Source: Urinicoccus timonensis
GTDB lineage: Bacteria; Bacillota; Clostridia; Tissierellales; Peptoniphilaceae
Assembly (NCBI RefSeq): GCF_900232945.1
Contig: NZ_OCTU01000003.1
Span: 47,155-111,154, forward strand
Length of the DNA: 64,000 nucleotides
Direction: 5' to 3'
The notes beneath the pieces were generated by a model. The model was not told where the DNA came from. It ran no database searches and saw nothing but the letters and a program-made list of their open reading frames with translations. Position numbers and translations under genes: made by a program. Positions 1 to 6,712 of the stretch are shown here, piece after piece; the stretch's first letter is position 1, and each line of letters starts with the position of its first letter.

Positions 1-1
1 A

Positions 2-550
2 TTCAAAAAAGAGTGCATACAGTTGTATAGGCAAGGGAAATGGCCTGATACACCTGATGGGACCAAAGAAGAAAACCTTCATGCTTCCATTAGAAAATGG
101 TTTAGATTAGAAGAACTTCATGGCCCAGAAATTTTAAACCATGGAAATAATATCCACTGGACACCAGATGAAAAATTAGAAATGGTGTCGAAAGTGCTGG
201 CTGGAAATTCAATAAAGGCAACTGCAATCGAAAATGGAATAAATGAAGGACAACTTTATTCATGGCTTAACAAGTATAAAAAGGATGGATATAATGGTCT
301 TGTGAATAAAAAGAAAGGCCGTAAATCTAAAAATACAACCATGAAAAAGAAAAATATCCATAAACCAAAAGAACTGAATGAATCCGAAAGAGAAGAACTC
401 ATAAGACTTAGAGCAGAAAATGAATATATGAAGGCTGAGAATGAAATAATAAAAAAAGAGATCGCCTTGAGAGAAGAACGTTACGCTGCGCAACTCAAGG
501 CGAAAAAGCAGCGATTGTCAAAGAACTCAAAGAAAAAGGATACAGACTAA
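2..550 (+). CDS. IS3-family transposase OrfA (5' end outside window)
   Basis: This is the DNA-binding subunit of an IS3-type transposase. The frame is open to the window edge, so the true start is upstream; the TTG at 23 is only the first possible start inside the window. Around residues 45-90 there is a second helix-turn-helix-like repeat ending in a YSWLNKYKKDG segment, followed by a lysine-rich linker. From about residue 115 a leucine-zipper-like coiled coil (ELIRLRAENEYMKAENEIIK) occurs, typical of IS3 OrfA multimerisation. The gene ends in the short out-of-frame tail seen when no frameshift occurs. The in-phase A7 run at 451-457 would fuse it to OrfB. Confidence 0.85.
   Translation, partial: FKKECIQLYRQGKWPDTPDGTKEENLHASIRKWFRLEELHGPEILNHGNNIHWTPDEKLEMVSKVLAGNSIKATAIENGINEGQLYSWLNKYKKDGYNGLVNKKKGRKSKNTTMKKKNIHKPKELNESEREELIRLRAENEYMKAENEIIKKEIALREERYAAQLKAKKQRLSKNSKKKDTD
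451..457 (+). other. Probable -1 ribosomal frameshift site (A_AAA_AAA)
   Basis: Seven adenines sit in the phase A_AAA_AAA relative to OrfA (codons 452-454 and 455-457). The -1 frame is open from 445, after a TGA at 442-444, to the end of OrfB at 1368. Slippage here would therefore join OrfA to OrfB. IS3 elements are known to make their active OrfAB transposase this way. I did not find a convincing downstream pseudoknot by eye. Confidence 0.6.
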
Positions 551-573
551 AGGATCTTTTAAGAGCCATTGAT

Positions 574-1368
574 TTGCCGAGGTCAACATACTACTTTGAA
601 CTAAATAAAGTGGATAAAATAAAAGTTAAGAATCGTCCGATTGCAGATAAAATAGCCCAAATCTTTCACCTACACAAAGGAAGATATGGAGTGCGAAGAG
701 TCTATATGGAGTTAATAAATCAAGGCTATGTCATAAACCATAAAAAAGTACAAAGGATTATGCACGAACGAAAACTTTTTGGAAAGGGCTCTAAAGAAAA
801 ATACCACTCCTATCAGGGGAAAATAGGTAAAGTAGCAGATAATCTAATCAATAGAGACTTCAAAGCAGATAGACCTTTACAAAAATGGACCACGGATGTC
901 TCTGAATTTAAATTTTCTTGGGGTAAATGCTACATCTCTCCAATACTTGATATGTATACCAATGAGATTATCTCCTACGACTTATCCTTAAGTCCTAATT
1001 TAAAACAAATATCTACTATGTTAAGAAGAGCATTTAGAAAATTTCCAAAACTAAAGAACTTAATACTACATTCAGATCAAGGTTGGCAATACCAACATAA
1101 ATATTATGTCAATGAGCTTAAAAAACATGGGATAAAGCAATCCATGTCAAGAAAAGGGAATTGCTATGATAACTCCATTATGGAGACATTCTTTGGAAGG
1201 CTAAAAAATGAAATGTATTATGGTTATGAAAAGAGCTATCGCTCTTTTGACGAATTTTCGAGAGCAATAGAGGAGTATATAGATTATTACAATAACGAAA
1301 GAATTCAATCAAAAACAAAATGGATGCCACCTACAAAGTATAGGTTAGCATCCACTACAACGAATTAA
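574..1368 (+). CDS. IS3-family transposase OrfB, DDE integrase core
   Basis: This is the catalytic half of the IS3 transposase. The rve core shows the DDE triad: Asp in WTTDVSEF, Asp in LHSDQGWQYQ and Glu in SIMETFFGRLK, with the usual NERIQSKTKWMPP-type C-terminus. TTG 574 is the only nearby start and has a poor ribosome site. The same frame is open back to 445 and reads EKAAIVKELKEKGYRLKDLL before 574, a normal OrfB N-terminus. The protein is therefore more likely made as an OrfAB fusion by -1 frameshifting at 451-457. The frame is intact and looks functional. Confidence 0.88.
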   Translation: MPRSTYYFELNKVDKIKVKNRPIADKIAQIFHLHKGRYGVRRVYMELINQGYVINHKKVQRIMHERKLFGKGSKEKYHSYQGKIGKVADNLINRDFKADRPLQKWTTDVSEFKFSWGKCYISPILDMYTNEIISYDLSLSPNLKQISTMLRRAFRKFPKLKNLILHSDQGWQYQHKYYVNELKKHGIKQSMSRKGNCYDNSIMETFFGRLKNEMYYGYEKSYRSFDEFSRAIEEYIDYYNNERIQSKTKWMPPTKYRLASTTTN

Positions 1369-1398
1369 TTAAATATTGTGTCCAGTTTTATGGGTACA

Positions 1399-1639
1399 CA
1401 TCAATATCTGTATCATTTTTTAATTTATCATAAAAACTTTCGTCAATTTCAGCTATATCTACATGATAATCTTCAATAGTTTTCTTTACATATTCATACT
1501 GTTCAATGTTCATTGAGTCGAAAATAAAAATAACAGTTCCTAGTAAAATTACTACTAAAAGTATGGAAATTTTAATGGCTAGTGCGTCTTTTTTATTATT
1601 TTTAACATCTCCACTGGCAAGATCATTAATAATTTTCAT
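1399..1639 (-). pseudogene. FtsX/BceB-type ABC transporter permease, N-terminal fragment cut by the IS
   Basis: The minus-strand frame begins MKIINDLASGDVKNNKK and runs into one strong hydrophobic helix (about residues 23-42). This is the usual start of FtsX-family permeases of MacB/BceB type exporters. About 80 codons remain before the reading frame enters the IS right end, where an accidental stop near 1388 closes it. The rest of the permease and its ATPase partner are not in the window. No clear Shine-Dalgarno precedes the ATG. Whether the lost part lies left of the IS cannot be seen. The family assignment rests on the N-terminal pattern only. Confidence 0.55.
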
Positions 1640-1767
1640 ATTTAAAATATATATTTTTAAAACTAGATAAATATTACGTTTAGATTAAATAAAAACACCT
1701 TTAAACACTGTTGCCGGGTGATGTGATAAAATTAAGGAAAGAATAAGTTGAAGGGGAGGTTTTAGAT

Positions 1768-3015
1768 ATGAAAAAGATGCAAAAGATTTTATTATTTATA
1801 TTTGCGTTTTTAATCGTTTTGGGAGCGGGCAGTGACTCTTACGCATTTTCTGCAAAGCTAGAAAAAAAGGTAAAGCTTAACAAAAGTTCATTTCTTTCAG
1901 ATATGGCAGTACATAAAGGCAAGCTATACTATACAGATGTGAAGATAACCAACCAGGAAAAAGATAGTAACGGTAACCTTTATGGAGGAAACTGCTATGT
2001 CAAAGTATATGAAAAGGATTTAAAAACGGGCAAAACTACTTTGATAAACTCCTATGACTCTTATAATTTATCAGCAAAAGACATTTCATTTAAAGTATTA
2101 AGTGATGGGAACCTATACATGATCTACCATCTAGGTGGAGGTTTTATGGGAAGTGATTTTGTCTACGGTCTAACTGGACCTAGTAGGGGCAAAAATATTT
2201 TGACCTACAACTATGGAAACTTTCAATTCGATAAGGATAATAAATCTATAATTATAACTCCTACAGGGGCATATAGTGGAGATATTGTTAGAGAGATGAA
2301 TGGAAAAAAATATTCTCAAACTAAGGTGGAATCCTACAGTGGCGTATATTTCCTTGAATCTTTAAAGGGAAAAGGCCAAGCATTTAGCTATGCTGATAAA
2401 TATTCTGCCCTTAGAGGAGACACTCTCTATCTAAAAAAAGATTTAGACACAAAAGATAATTTTAATGCATATGATTTGATAACTTTTGATCTTGAAACAG
2501 AAGCTGAAGCTTGTCTAGCTGAGGGTATCCATTCTATGTTTATGGGAAAAGATGAGATCTACTTCTTAAAGGATATACCTACTACCAAAGATATGGCTGA
2601 GCCTCAAAAGATGCTTTATAAATATGATTTAGCTTCAAAGAAAACGACTCTTTTAAGCAAGGGGAATAATCCTTACTATGATATTCTACCAATCGATGGA
2701 AATGTATTCTTTGTAGATTCTGGAGGATATTTTACGGATGGTAAAAATCCAAATCTATTTATGGCTAAGGGTGATGGAAGTGGAACGAAGAAATTATACT
2801 CAAATGTAAATGAGGTTGTATCTGATGGCGAAAAATTAGCTGTGGTCATCAGCAATAAAAAGGGAACAAATATAGATTTTATAGATGGTCATGGAAAGAA
2901 AATTGGTAAAGTCAGTGTCCCACAAACTCACGTCAGTGTGCATTTGTCAGGAGATGAATGTATAGTATGGTCTTGGCAAAACCGCTGTGTAAATTATTAT
3001 AAATTAAATAAATAA
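1768..3015 (+). CDS. Secreted beta-propeller-like protein of unknown function
   Basis: A 415-residue protein with a clear signal peptide (positively charged start, hydrophobic residues 8-24, cleavage probably after SYA near 27). The mature part is a string of short beta-strand blocks of the form 'GKLYYTDV', 'GNLYMIYH', 'DTLYLKKD', 'DEIYFLKD', 'GNVFFVDS', resembling DUF5050-type propeller repeats. There is no lipobox or cell-wall sorting signal. The start is set by a good GGGGAGG site at 1753-1759. The gene is visibly AT-rich compared with the core genes and sits beside the IS and the broken permease, which suggests an acquired segment. Function is unknown; a role in sensing or binding extracellular ligand would be a guess. 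Confidence 0.7.
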   Translation: MKKMQKILLFIFAFLIVLGAGSDSYAFSAKLEKKVKLNKSSFLSDMAVHKGKLYYTDVKITNQEKDSNGNLYGGNCYVKVYEKDLKTGKTTLINSYDSYNLSAKDISFKVLSDGNLYMIYHLGGGFMGSDFVYGLTGPSRGKNILTYNYGNFQFDKDNKSIIITPTGAYSGDIVREMNGKKYSQTKVESYSGVYFLESLKGKGQAFSYADKYSALRGDTLYLKKDLDTKDNFNAYDLITFDLETEAEACLAEGIHSMFMGKDEIYFLKDIPTTKDMAEPQKMLYKYDLASKKTTLLSKGNNPYYDILPIDGNVFFVDSGGYFTDGKNPNLFMAKGDGSGTKKLYSNVNEVVSDGEKLAVVISNKKGTNIDFIDGHGKKIGKVSVPQTHVSVHLSGDECIVWSWQNRCVNYYKLNK

Positions 3016-3092
3016 TTGATTTATTCTAAAAGATTATATTTTAGCTTATAAATAATAATCTTTAGAGTTTTATTTAGAGTATAGAATATCAA

Positions 3093-3121
3093 AAAAATGG
3101 CGGCATATGTCGCCATTTTTA
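3093..3121 (+). terminator. Intrinsic terminator after the secreted-protein gene
   Basis: Perfect inverted repeat AAAAATGGCG / CGCCATTTTT (3093-3102 and 3111-3120) with an 8-nt loop and T-run. The A-run on the other side would also allow termination on the minus strand. Confidence 0.8.
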
Positions 3122-3136
3122 TGGGCTAGGGAAATC

Positions 3137-3165
3137 TTGCAAAAAATAGGAAAATATGCTATAAT
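3137..3165 (+). promoter_or_regulatory. Strong SigA-type promoter of the 3172-3394 RNA
   Basis: TTGCAA at 3137-3142 and TATAAT at 3160-3165 are separated by exactly 17 bases. Transcription should begin about 3171-3173, more than 250 bases before the next start codon at 3427. Confidence 0.8.
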
Positions 3166-3171
3166 AGCCCA

Positions 3172-3394
3172 GTAAGAACTGTTATTTAACGGTGGTTACC
3201 GATTTTATTGGTAGTTTTTATCTGATGCAGGAAGTGTGATTGTGCCCTAGAAGTGCCTGATGTGGGATTTTTTGTGGCCTTAAAATGCTTCTGTTGGCTC
3301 AGAGTTTTTACAAGAAAAAATCATCTAAACAAAAAAGCATCAACACCATCCGAAGATTGCGCGATTAGGAAAGCCTAAGACAGCAGTCTTTTTT
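3172..3394 (+). ncRNA. Candidate structured RNA (~220 nt), family not identified
   Basis: This segment has its own promoter and ends at an intrinsic terminator. By eye it folds as follows. The 5' end AAGA/CTG (3174-3181) pairs with CAG/TCTT (3384-3390). A small hairpin CGGT-GGTT-ACCG lies at 3190-3201. A long-range helix joins TGATGC (3223-3228) and GCATCA (3337-3342). A second joins GATTTTTT (3266-3273) and AAAAAATC (3315-3322), extended by GAT/ATC. An apical hairpin TTCTG/CAGAG lies near 3289-3303. A rod with internal loops closed by its own ends recalls 6S RNA, but I see no sequence match that proves it. It could instead be a leader (riboswitch or attenuator) for the YitT-like gene at 3427. 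It is not tmRNA, RNase P RNA, SRP RNA or a T-box. Confidence 0.55.
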
Positions 3395-3395
3395 G
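3377..3395 (+). terminator. Intrinsic terminator ending the structured RNA
   Basis: AAGAC (3377-3381), loop AGCA, GTCTT (3386-3390), then a T-run to 3394. The 3' arm can alternatively pair with the RNA's 5' end (3174-3181), so the structure could switch between closed rod and terminator. Confidence 0.7.
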
Positions 3396-3426
3396 CTTTT
3401 CTAGTCGTAAGATTAGGAGTGAAATT

Positions 3427-4083
3427 ATGCTCAGTGGGATACTGAGACGCTTAGAAATTACGAAAGATGATTTGTTGAAAATTTCGATTGGATGTGCCAT
3501 TATGGCTTTTGGAGTCATAAACATCCACGAGCCTTCCCAGATTACAGAGGGCGGAGTCCTGGGCCTGGGCCTCTTTTTAAAGAAGGTCTTTGGCCTTAAC
3601 CTGGCCTATACCTCTATTATCTTGGATGGTCTATGCTATGCCCTGGGATTTTCCATCTTAGGCAGGCCCTTCTTAAAGAGGTCGGCTGTGGCAACACTGA
3701 TGTTCTCGATTTTTTATGGGATCTTTAACCAAGTGGGGCCGGTCTTACCGGACCTGTCCCAGCTGCCACTTTTGGCCGCCATTGCCGGTGGAATTTTTAT
3801 CGGCTGTGGTTGTGGGATTGCCATTACTGCTGGGGGTTGTGCTGGAGGCGATGATGCCTTGGCCATGGTGATTTCTAAAAAAGCCAAGTGGCCCATTGCT
3901 CGGGCCTATTTATTGACGGACTTTGTGGTTTTGGCCCTGTCCCTGACCTATATCAGTCCAGGTCGCCTGGTTTTTTCCTTTCTAACCACCCTGGTTTCTT
4001 CTTATTTAATAGGCCAATTTGAAATTAAAATGAAGGTACCAGCCTGGCAGGTTAGCCAAGGAGGCCTAGAAAAAAGTGCATAG
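3427..4083 (+). CDS. YitT-family (DUF161) integral membrane protein
   Basis: A 218-residue membrane protein with about five or six hydrophobic segments. It carries the family hallmarks ITEGGVLGLGL near residues 39-49 and the glycine-rich AGGCAGGDDALA stretch near 137-148. YitT proteins are uncharacterised transporter-like proteins of the Bacillota. This one lacks the soluble C-terminal DUF2179 domain found in the ~290-residue members, so it belongs to the short class. The start is fixed by AGGAG at 3415-3419. It lies 33 bases after the terminator of the upstream RNA, so it is expressed either by read-through or from an unseen promoter. Confidence 0.75.
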   Translation: MLSGILRRLEITKDDLLKISIGCAIMAFGVINIHEPSQITEGGVLGLGLFLKKVFGLNLAYTSIILDGLCYALGFSILGRPFLKRSAVATLMFSIFYGIFNQVGPVLPDLSQLPLLAAIAGGIFIGCGCGIAITAGGCAGGDDALAMVISKKAKWPIARAYLLTDFVVLALSLTYISPGRLVFSFLTTLVSSYLIGQFEIKMKVPAWQVSQGGLEKSA

Positions 4084-4087
4084 GATA

Positions 4088-4115
4088 AAATCCACCCCTA
4101 GGGGTGGATTTTTCT
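4088..4115 (+). terminator. Intrinsic terminator after the YitT-like gene
   Basis: Perfect 12-bp palindrome AAATCCACCCCT/AGGGGTGGATTT (4088-4111) followed by TTTCTCTTTT. Confidence 0.85.
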
Positions 4116-4326
4116 CTTTTTGAGATGAAATCTATGTCCGGGGTGGAAATTAGGAAACTTATCAAGGACTTAAAGTATTTAGTTAAAAGCTTTGCCATCA
4201 TTAGAAATGACCTAGATTAAATTTAGAAGATGGCCAATCGGATATCTAGGCTAAAGGGAAAAGCTGCATAAAGAGGCTAAAAAGGGGGTATAAACAATAA
4301 ATAAAGAAGGTGGAAGGAGGAAAAAT

Positions 4327-5514
4327 ATGAAAAAATTTTTAAGCTACCTTCAAGGATTTAGCCTCGTGAGTCTCAGTCTTATCCTGGTGGGAAGTCCCAT
4401 CTATGGCCAAGATGACCCCATTAACTTAATTGTCAAGGGCAAGCAGACGCCTACAGATGTGGAGCCCTTTGTAGAAAATTCCAGGACCCTGGTGCCTGTT
4501 CGAGCCCTGTCTGAAGCCCTGGGTTTTCAAGTAGACTGGAAGGCGGACAAAAACCAAGTCAACCTGACCAAGGGGGATAAAAAATTGATTTTCACCCTGG
4601 GGGATAAAAGGTTGAAGGTCCAAGAAGGAAAGACGACGAAAGAAATCACCATGGATGTACCTGCAAAGGCTGTAAAAAATCGAACCTTTATTCCTGCCCG
4701 GACCGTGGCAGAAGCCTATGGGGAAAAGGTGGACTGGAATGGCCCTATGAGAACTGTTTTTATTGGAGAAAAGAGTTTTCCAACTCTAGACAAGGAAAAG
4801 CTGGCCAAGATGACCAAGAGAGACTATCCGGAAATTGGCTTAAGCTTGTACTTACCGGAAGGCTTTGATGAGGCCATCTCTACTCGCTTTAATATTGAAA
4901 ACAATGCCTATGAATTTTTCACCAAGGATCGAAATGAATTGATTGCATCCATTGGAAGAACCCACAATTATAGTTTTTCTACCATTGTCCTGACAGAGGT
5001 CCTCAAGTATGACCAGGGATATTTCACAGAAGTCAACTATGCTTCAGACTTGCCCTATGGTCCAGAGTCGGAAAAAGCCTACAAGGAAAAGGAAAAGCTC
5101 TTTCAAGAAGCCCTGGCCACCGTCCAATTTGTGGATAATCTAAAGGAAGAGGAAAAATACGTAGCCTATATCAACTCCCTGGACAAGGAAGCGGGGAAAA
5201 TTAACCTGAATCCCGGGGAATTTATCTCTATTAATAATGTGAAAAGACGGACCGACCTCATGCTAGGGCCTCCAGCCTTGGGTCCCAATGTCTATGATGA
5301 TAAGGAAGAAGAAGTTTCCTTTGACTTAGCCAAGGACTGCAAGTTTTACCTCCGGGAAGAAAAGGGCATGGTTACAGCTGCCCATGAAGTTTCTTATGAG
5401 GCCTTTGAAAAGGAAATGGCTGGCCGGAAGTTAAAACCACCATTTTGGGTTCAATTTGATGGAGAAAAAGTTGTGGAATTAGTAGAAATTTACATCAATC
5501 CCAATGCAAAATAA
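4327..5514 (+). CDS. Exported protein with copper amine oxidase N-terminal (stalk-like) domain
   Basis: A 395-residue protein. The N-terminal hydrophobic segment with cleavage near GSPIYGQ (residue 28) is a signal peptide. Residues about 33-150 form the CuAO N1 domain: paired blocks RTLVPVRALSEALG...VDW and RTFIPARTVAEAYG...VDW. In Clostridia this domain is widespread on surface proteins and is not enzymatic. The C-terminal ~240 residues contain no motif I recognise; they are rich in acidic and aromatic residues and may bind a ligand or wall component. The start follows a near-perfect GGAGG site at 4315-4319. It is monocistronic, bounded by terminators at 4088 and 5526. Confidence 0.7.
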   Translation: MKKFLSYLQGFSLVSLSLILVGSPIYGQDDPINLIVKGKQTPTDVEPFVENSRTLVPVRALSEALGFQVDWKADKNQVNLTKGDKKLIFTLGDKRLKVQEGKTTKEITMDVPAKAVKNRTFIPARTVAEAYGEKVDWNGPMRTVFIGEKSFPTLDKEKLAKMTKRDYPEIGLSLYLPEGFDEAISTRFNIENNAYEFFTKDRNELIASIGRTHNYSFSTIVLTEVLKYDQGYFTEVNYASDLPYGPESEKAYKEKEKLFQEALATVQFVDNLKEEEKYVAYINSLDKEAGKINLNPGEFISINNVKRRTDLMLGPPALGPNVYDDKEEEVSFDLAKDCKFYLREEKGMVTAAHEVSYEAFEKEMAGRKLKPPFWVQFDGEKVVELVEIYINPNAK

Positions 5515-5525
5515 GAGAAGACAAG

Positions 5526-5547
5526 GAGGGGGGAAACCCCCTCTTTT
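5526..5547 (+). terminator. Intrinsic terminator after the stalk-domain gene
   Basis: GAGGGGG (5526-5532), loop GAAA, CCCCCTC (5537-5543), then TTTTC. Confidence 0.85.
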
Positions 5548-5574
5548 CTTTTGGAAAAAGCCTGAAAGAGACCT

Positions 5575-5603
5575 CTCGCTTCTTATAAATAGCGAGGTTT
5601 TTT
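5575..5603 (+). terminator. Second terminator-like hairpin
   Basis: CTCGCT (5575-5580) pairs with AGCGAG (5591-5596) around a 10-nt loop and is followed by GTTTTTT. It backs up the terminator 30 bases earlier. Confidence 0.55.
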
Positions 5604-5632
5604 ATGGGCACTATAGTGGAGGACGGTTTTCG

Positions 5633-5661
5633 TTGGCTTTTCCCAAGGTCTTGTGTATAAT
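5633..5661 (+). promoter_or_regulatory. Promoter of folD
   Basis: TTGGCT (5633-5638), 17-base spacer, TATAAT (5656-5661). The start codon is 43 bases downstream, with GGGAGG at 5693-5698. Confidence 0.7.
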
Positions 5662-5703
5662 ACTTAGTAAACAAAAAACTTATTTTAGACAAGGGAGGCT
5701 TGC

Positions 5704-6522
5704 ATGGAATTAAGAAGTGACCAAATAAAAAAGGACCTACTGGACCAAATTAAAAAACAAATAGAAGATGGGATCTTGGATGGAACCAAAGAATGCTGTA
5801 TCTTCCGTTTTGGAGAGGATTCAGGAGCCAAGTCCTATGAGAGGGGATTGGTTAAGACGGCCCAAAGTCTGGGTATTAAGCTTCGGACCTACCATTATGA
5901 CCAGATGACCGACAAGATCTTGGAAGACTTTGCCAGGGAAAACAAAGACCACCGGGTAGGGGGGATTCTTTTGTTGGAACCTATTTTTAAGGAAGTGGAA
6001 GACCAGCTCAAGAGGGAACTAGACCCCAAAAAGGACCTGGACGGGGTGACCCTCTACAACCGGGGGGCCCTTTACAGTGGCCTGACTCCCTACCATATTC
6101 CAGCCACCCCCAGGGCGGCCCTTATGCTCTGTAAGTCCCACTGCCAGGACTTAACCGGCAAGGAAGTGGTGGTCATTAACCGGACGACTGTGGTGGGAAA
6201 ACCCCTCCTCCACCTCCTCTTAAAAGAAAATGCCACTGTCACTCTTTGCCATTCCAAGACGAAAAATTTAAAAGACCACCTAAAAAGGGCTGACCTTGTC
6301 TTTACGGCCACAGGTAGGGCCCATAGTATCCAGTCAGAAGATGTAGGAGACCATGCCCTGGTTATCGACATTGGCTTGGATATGAAGGATGGCAAACTCG
6401 TAGGAGATGTGGACTACCAAGGCTTTAAGGACAGTCAAGTAGTGACTCCAGTGCCAGGAGGTGTTGGGGCCTTAACCAATACCCTTTTATTGGAGTCTTG
6501 CCTGAAAAAACATAGGGATTAA
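5704..6522 (+). CDS. folD: FolD-like methylene-THF dehydrogenase/cyclohydrolase, catalytic residues altered
   Basis: A 272-residue protein of FolD length and layout. The N-terminal catalytic domain is about 1-130, then a Rossmann NAD(P) domain with GKEVVVINRTTVVGKP at 152-167 and the C-terminal TPVPGGVGALT. FolD oxidises methylene-THF and hydrolyses methenyl-THF. Two key positions differ. The Lys that normally lies four residues after the conserved Tyr (YxxxK) is Leu49 here (Y45-ERG-L49). The Gln of the GILVQLPLP motif is Leu91 in GILLLEPIF. The folate-binding DPxKDxDG stretch (107-114) is kept. The gene is monocistronic with its own promoter and terminator. The family is certain; activity is doubtful and a changed role is possible. 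Confidence 0.8.
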   Translation: MELRSDQIKKDLLDQIKKQIEDGILDGTKECCIFRFGEDSGAKSYERGLVKTAQSLGIKLRTYHYDQMTDKILEDFARENKDHRVGGILLLEPIFKEVEDQLKRELDPKKDLDGVTLYNRGALYSGLTPYHIPATPRAALMLCKSHCQDLTGKEVVVINRTTVVGKPLLHLLLKENATVTLCHSKTKNLKDHLKRADLVFTATGRAHSIQSEDVGDHALVIDIGLDMKDGKLVGDVDYQGFKDSQVVTPVPGGVGALTNTLLLESCLKKHRD

Positions 6523-6561
6523 AAAAAGAATTGACGACTTTTGGTCGTCAATTCTTTTTTT
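6521..6561. terminator. Bidirectional intrinsic terminator between folD and the minus-strand genes
   Basis: An 18-bp stem (6521-6538 with 6544-6561) has A-runs on the left and T-runs on the right. It ends folD on the plus strand and can end the convergent PBP/small-ORF transcript on the minus strand. Confidence 0.9.
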
Positions 6562-6712
6562 ATCTTTGGTATTTAGGTTTTAGGAAGTCATCCAAGCCAG
6601 CCTTTAAAAGCTTGGTGCCCTTATAGGCTGTGTGGAGTCTTAAGCCCTTGTGGCAAATTTTGGCCAGGCTAATTCCTCTTTTTACGCGTTTGATTTTTTT
6701 TCTTACTTTCAT
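6560..6712 (-). CDS. Small basic protein (50 aa) overlapping the 3' end of the PBP gene
   Basis: The minus-strand frame runs from ATG (6712-6710) to TAA (6562-6560), 50 codons. It begins MKVRKKIKRVKRGISLAK and is very rich in Lys/Arg, with one Cys and a C-terminal KPKYQR. A textbook AAGGAGG lies 6 bases before the ATG, within the last codons of the PBP gene, so translational coupling is likely. The two frames overlap by 44 bases. The terminator at 6521-6561 begins at its stop codon, which fits a real gene end. I recognise no family. Its charge suggests nucleic-acid, ribosome or membrane-phosphate binding, but that is a guess. Confidence 0.55.
   Translation of the reverse strand: MKVRKKIKRVKRGISLAKICHKGLRLHTAYKGTKLLKAGLDDFLKPKYQR

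Larger units (their letters stand above)
1..1398 (+). mobile_element. IS3-family insertion sequence, left part outside the window
   Basis: The element has two overlapping reading frames of IS3 type, OrfA with a helix-turn-helix and OrfB with an rve integrase core. The right end is read as base 1398, where the sequence TGGGTACA closes in the TG...CA style of this family. Immediately beyond it the flanking permease gene resumes. The left end and left inverted repeat lie before the window, so target-site duplication cannot be checked. The element is AT-rich like the next 1.7 kb and unlike the core genes further right. It probably inserted recently, because both frames are intact. Confidence 0.85.

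Noticed and set aside
3172..3394. tmRNA, RNase P RNA, SRP RNA or T-box
   Set aside because: Lacks the tRNA-like ends, the RNase P core, the SRP apical loop and the TGGNACCGCG box.
4125..4220. 31-codon ORF (MKSMSGVEIRK...) between the YitT-like gene and the stalk-domain gene
   Set aside because: No proper Shine-Dalgarno and it follows a strong terminator; too little support for a gene.
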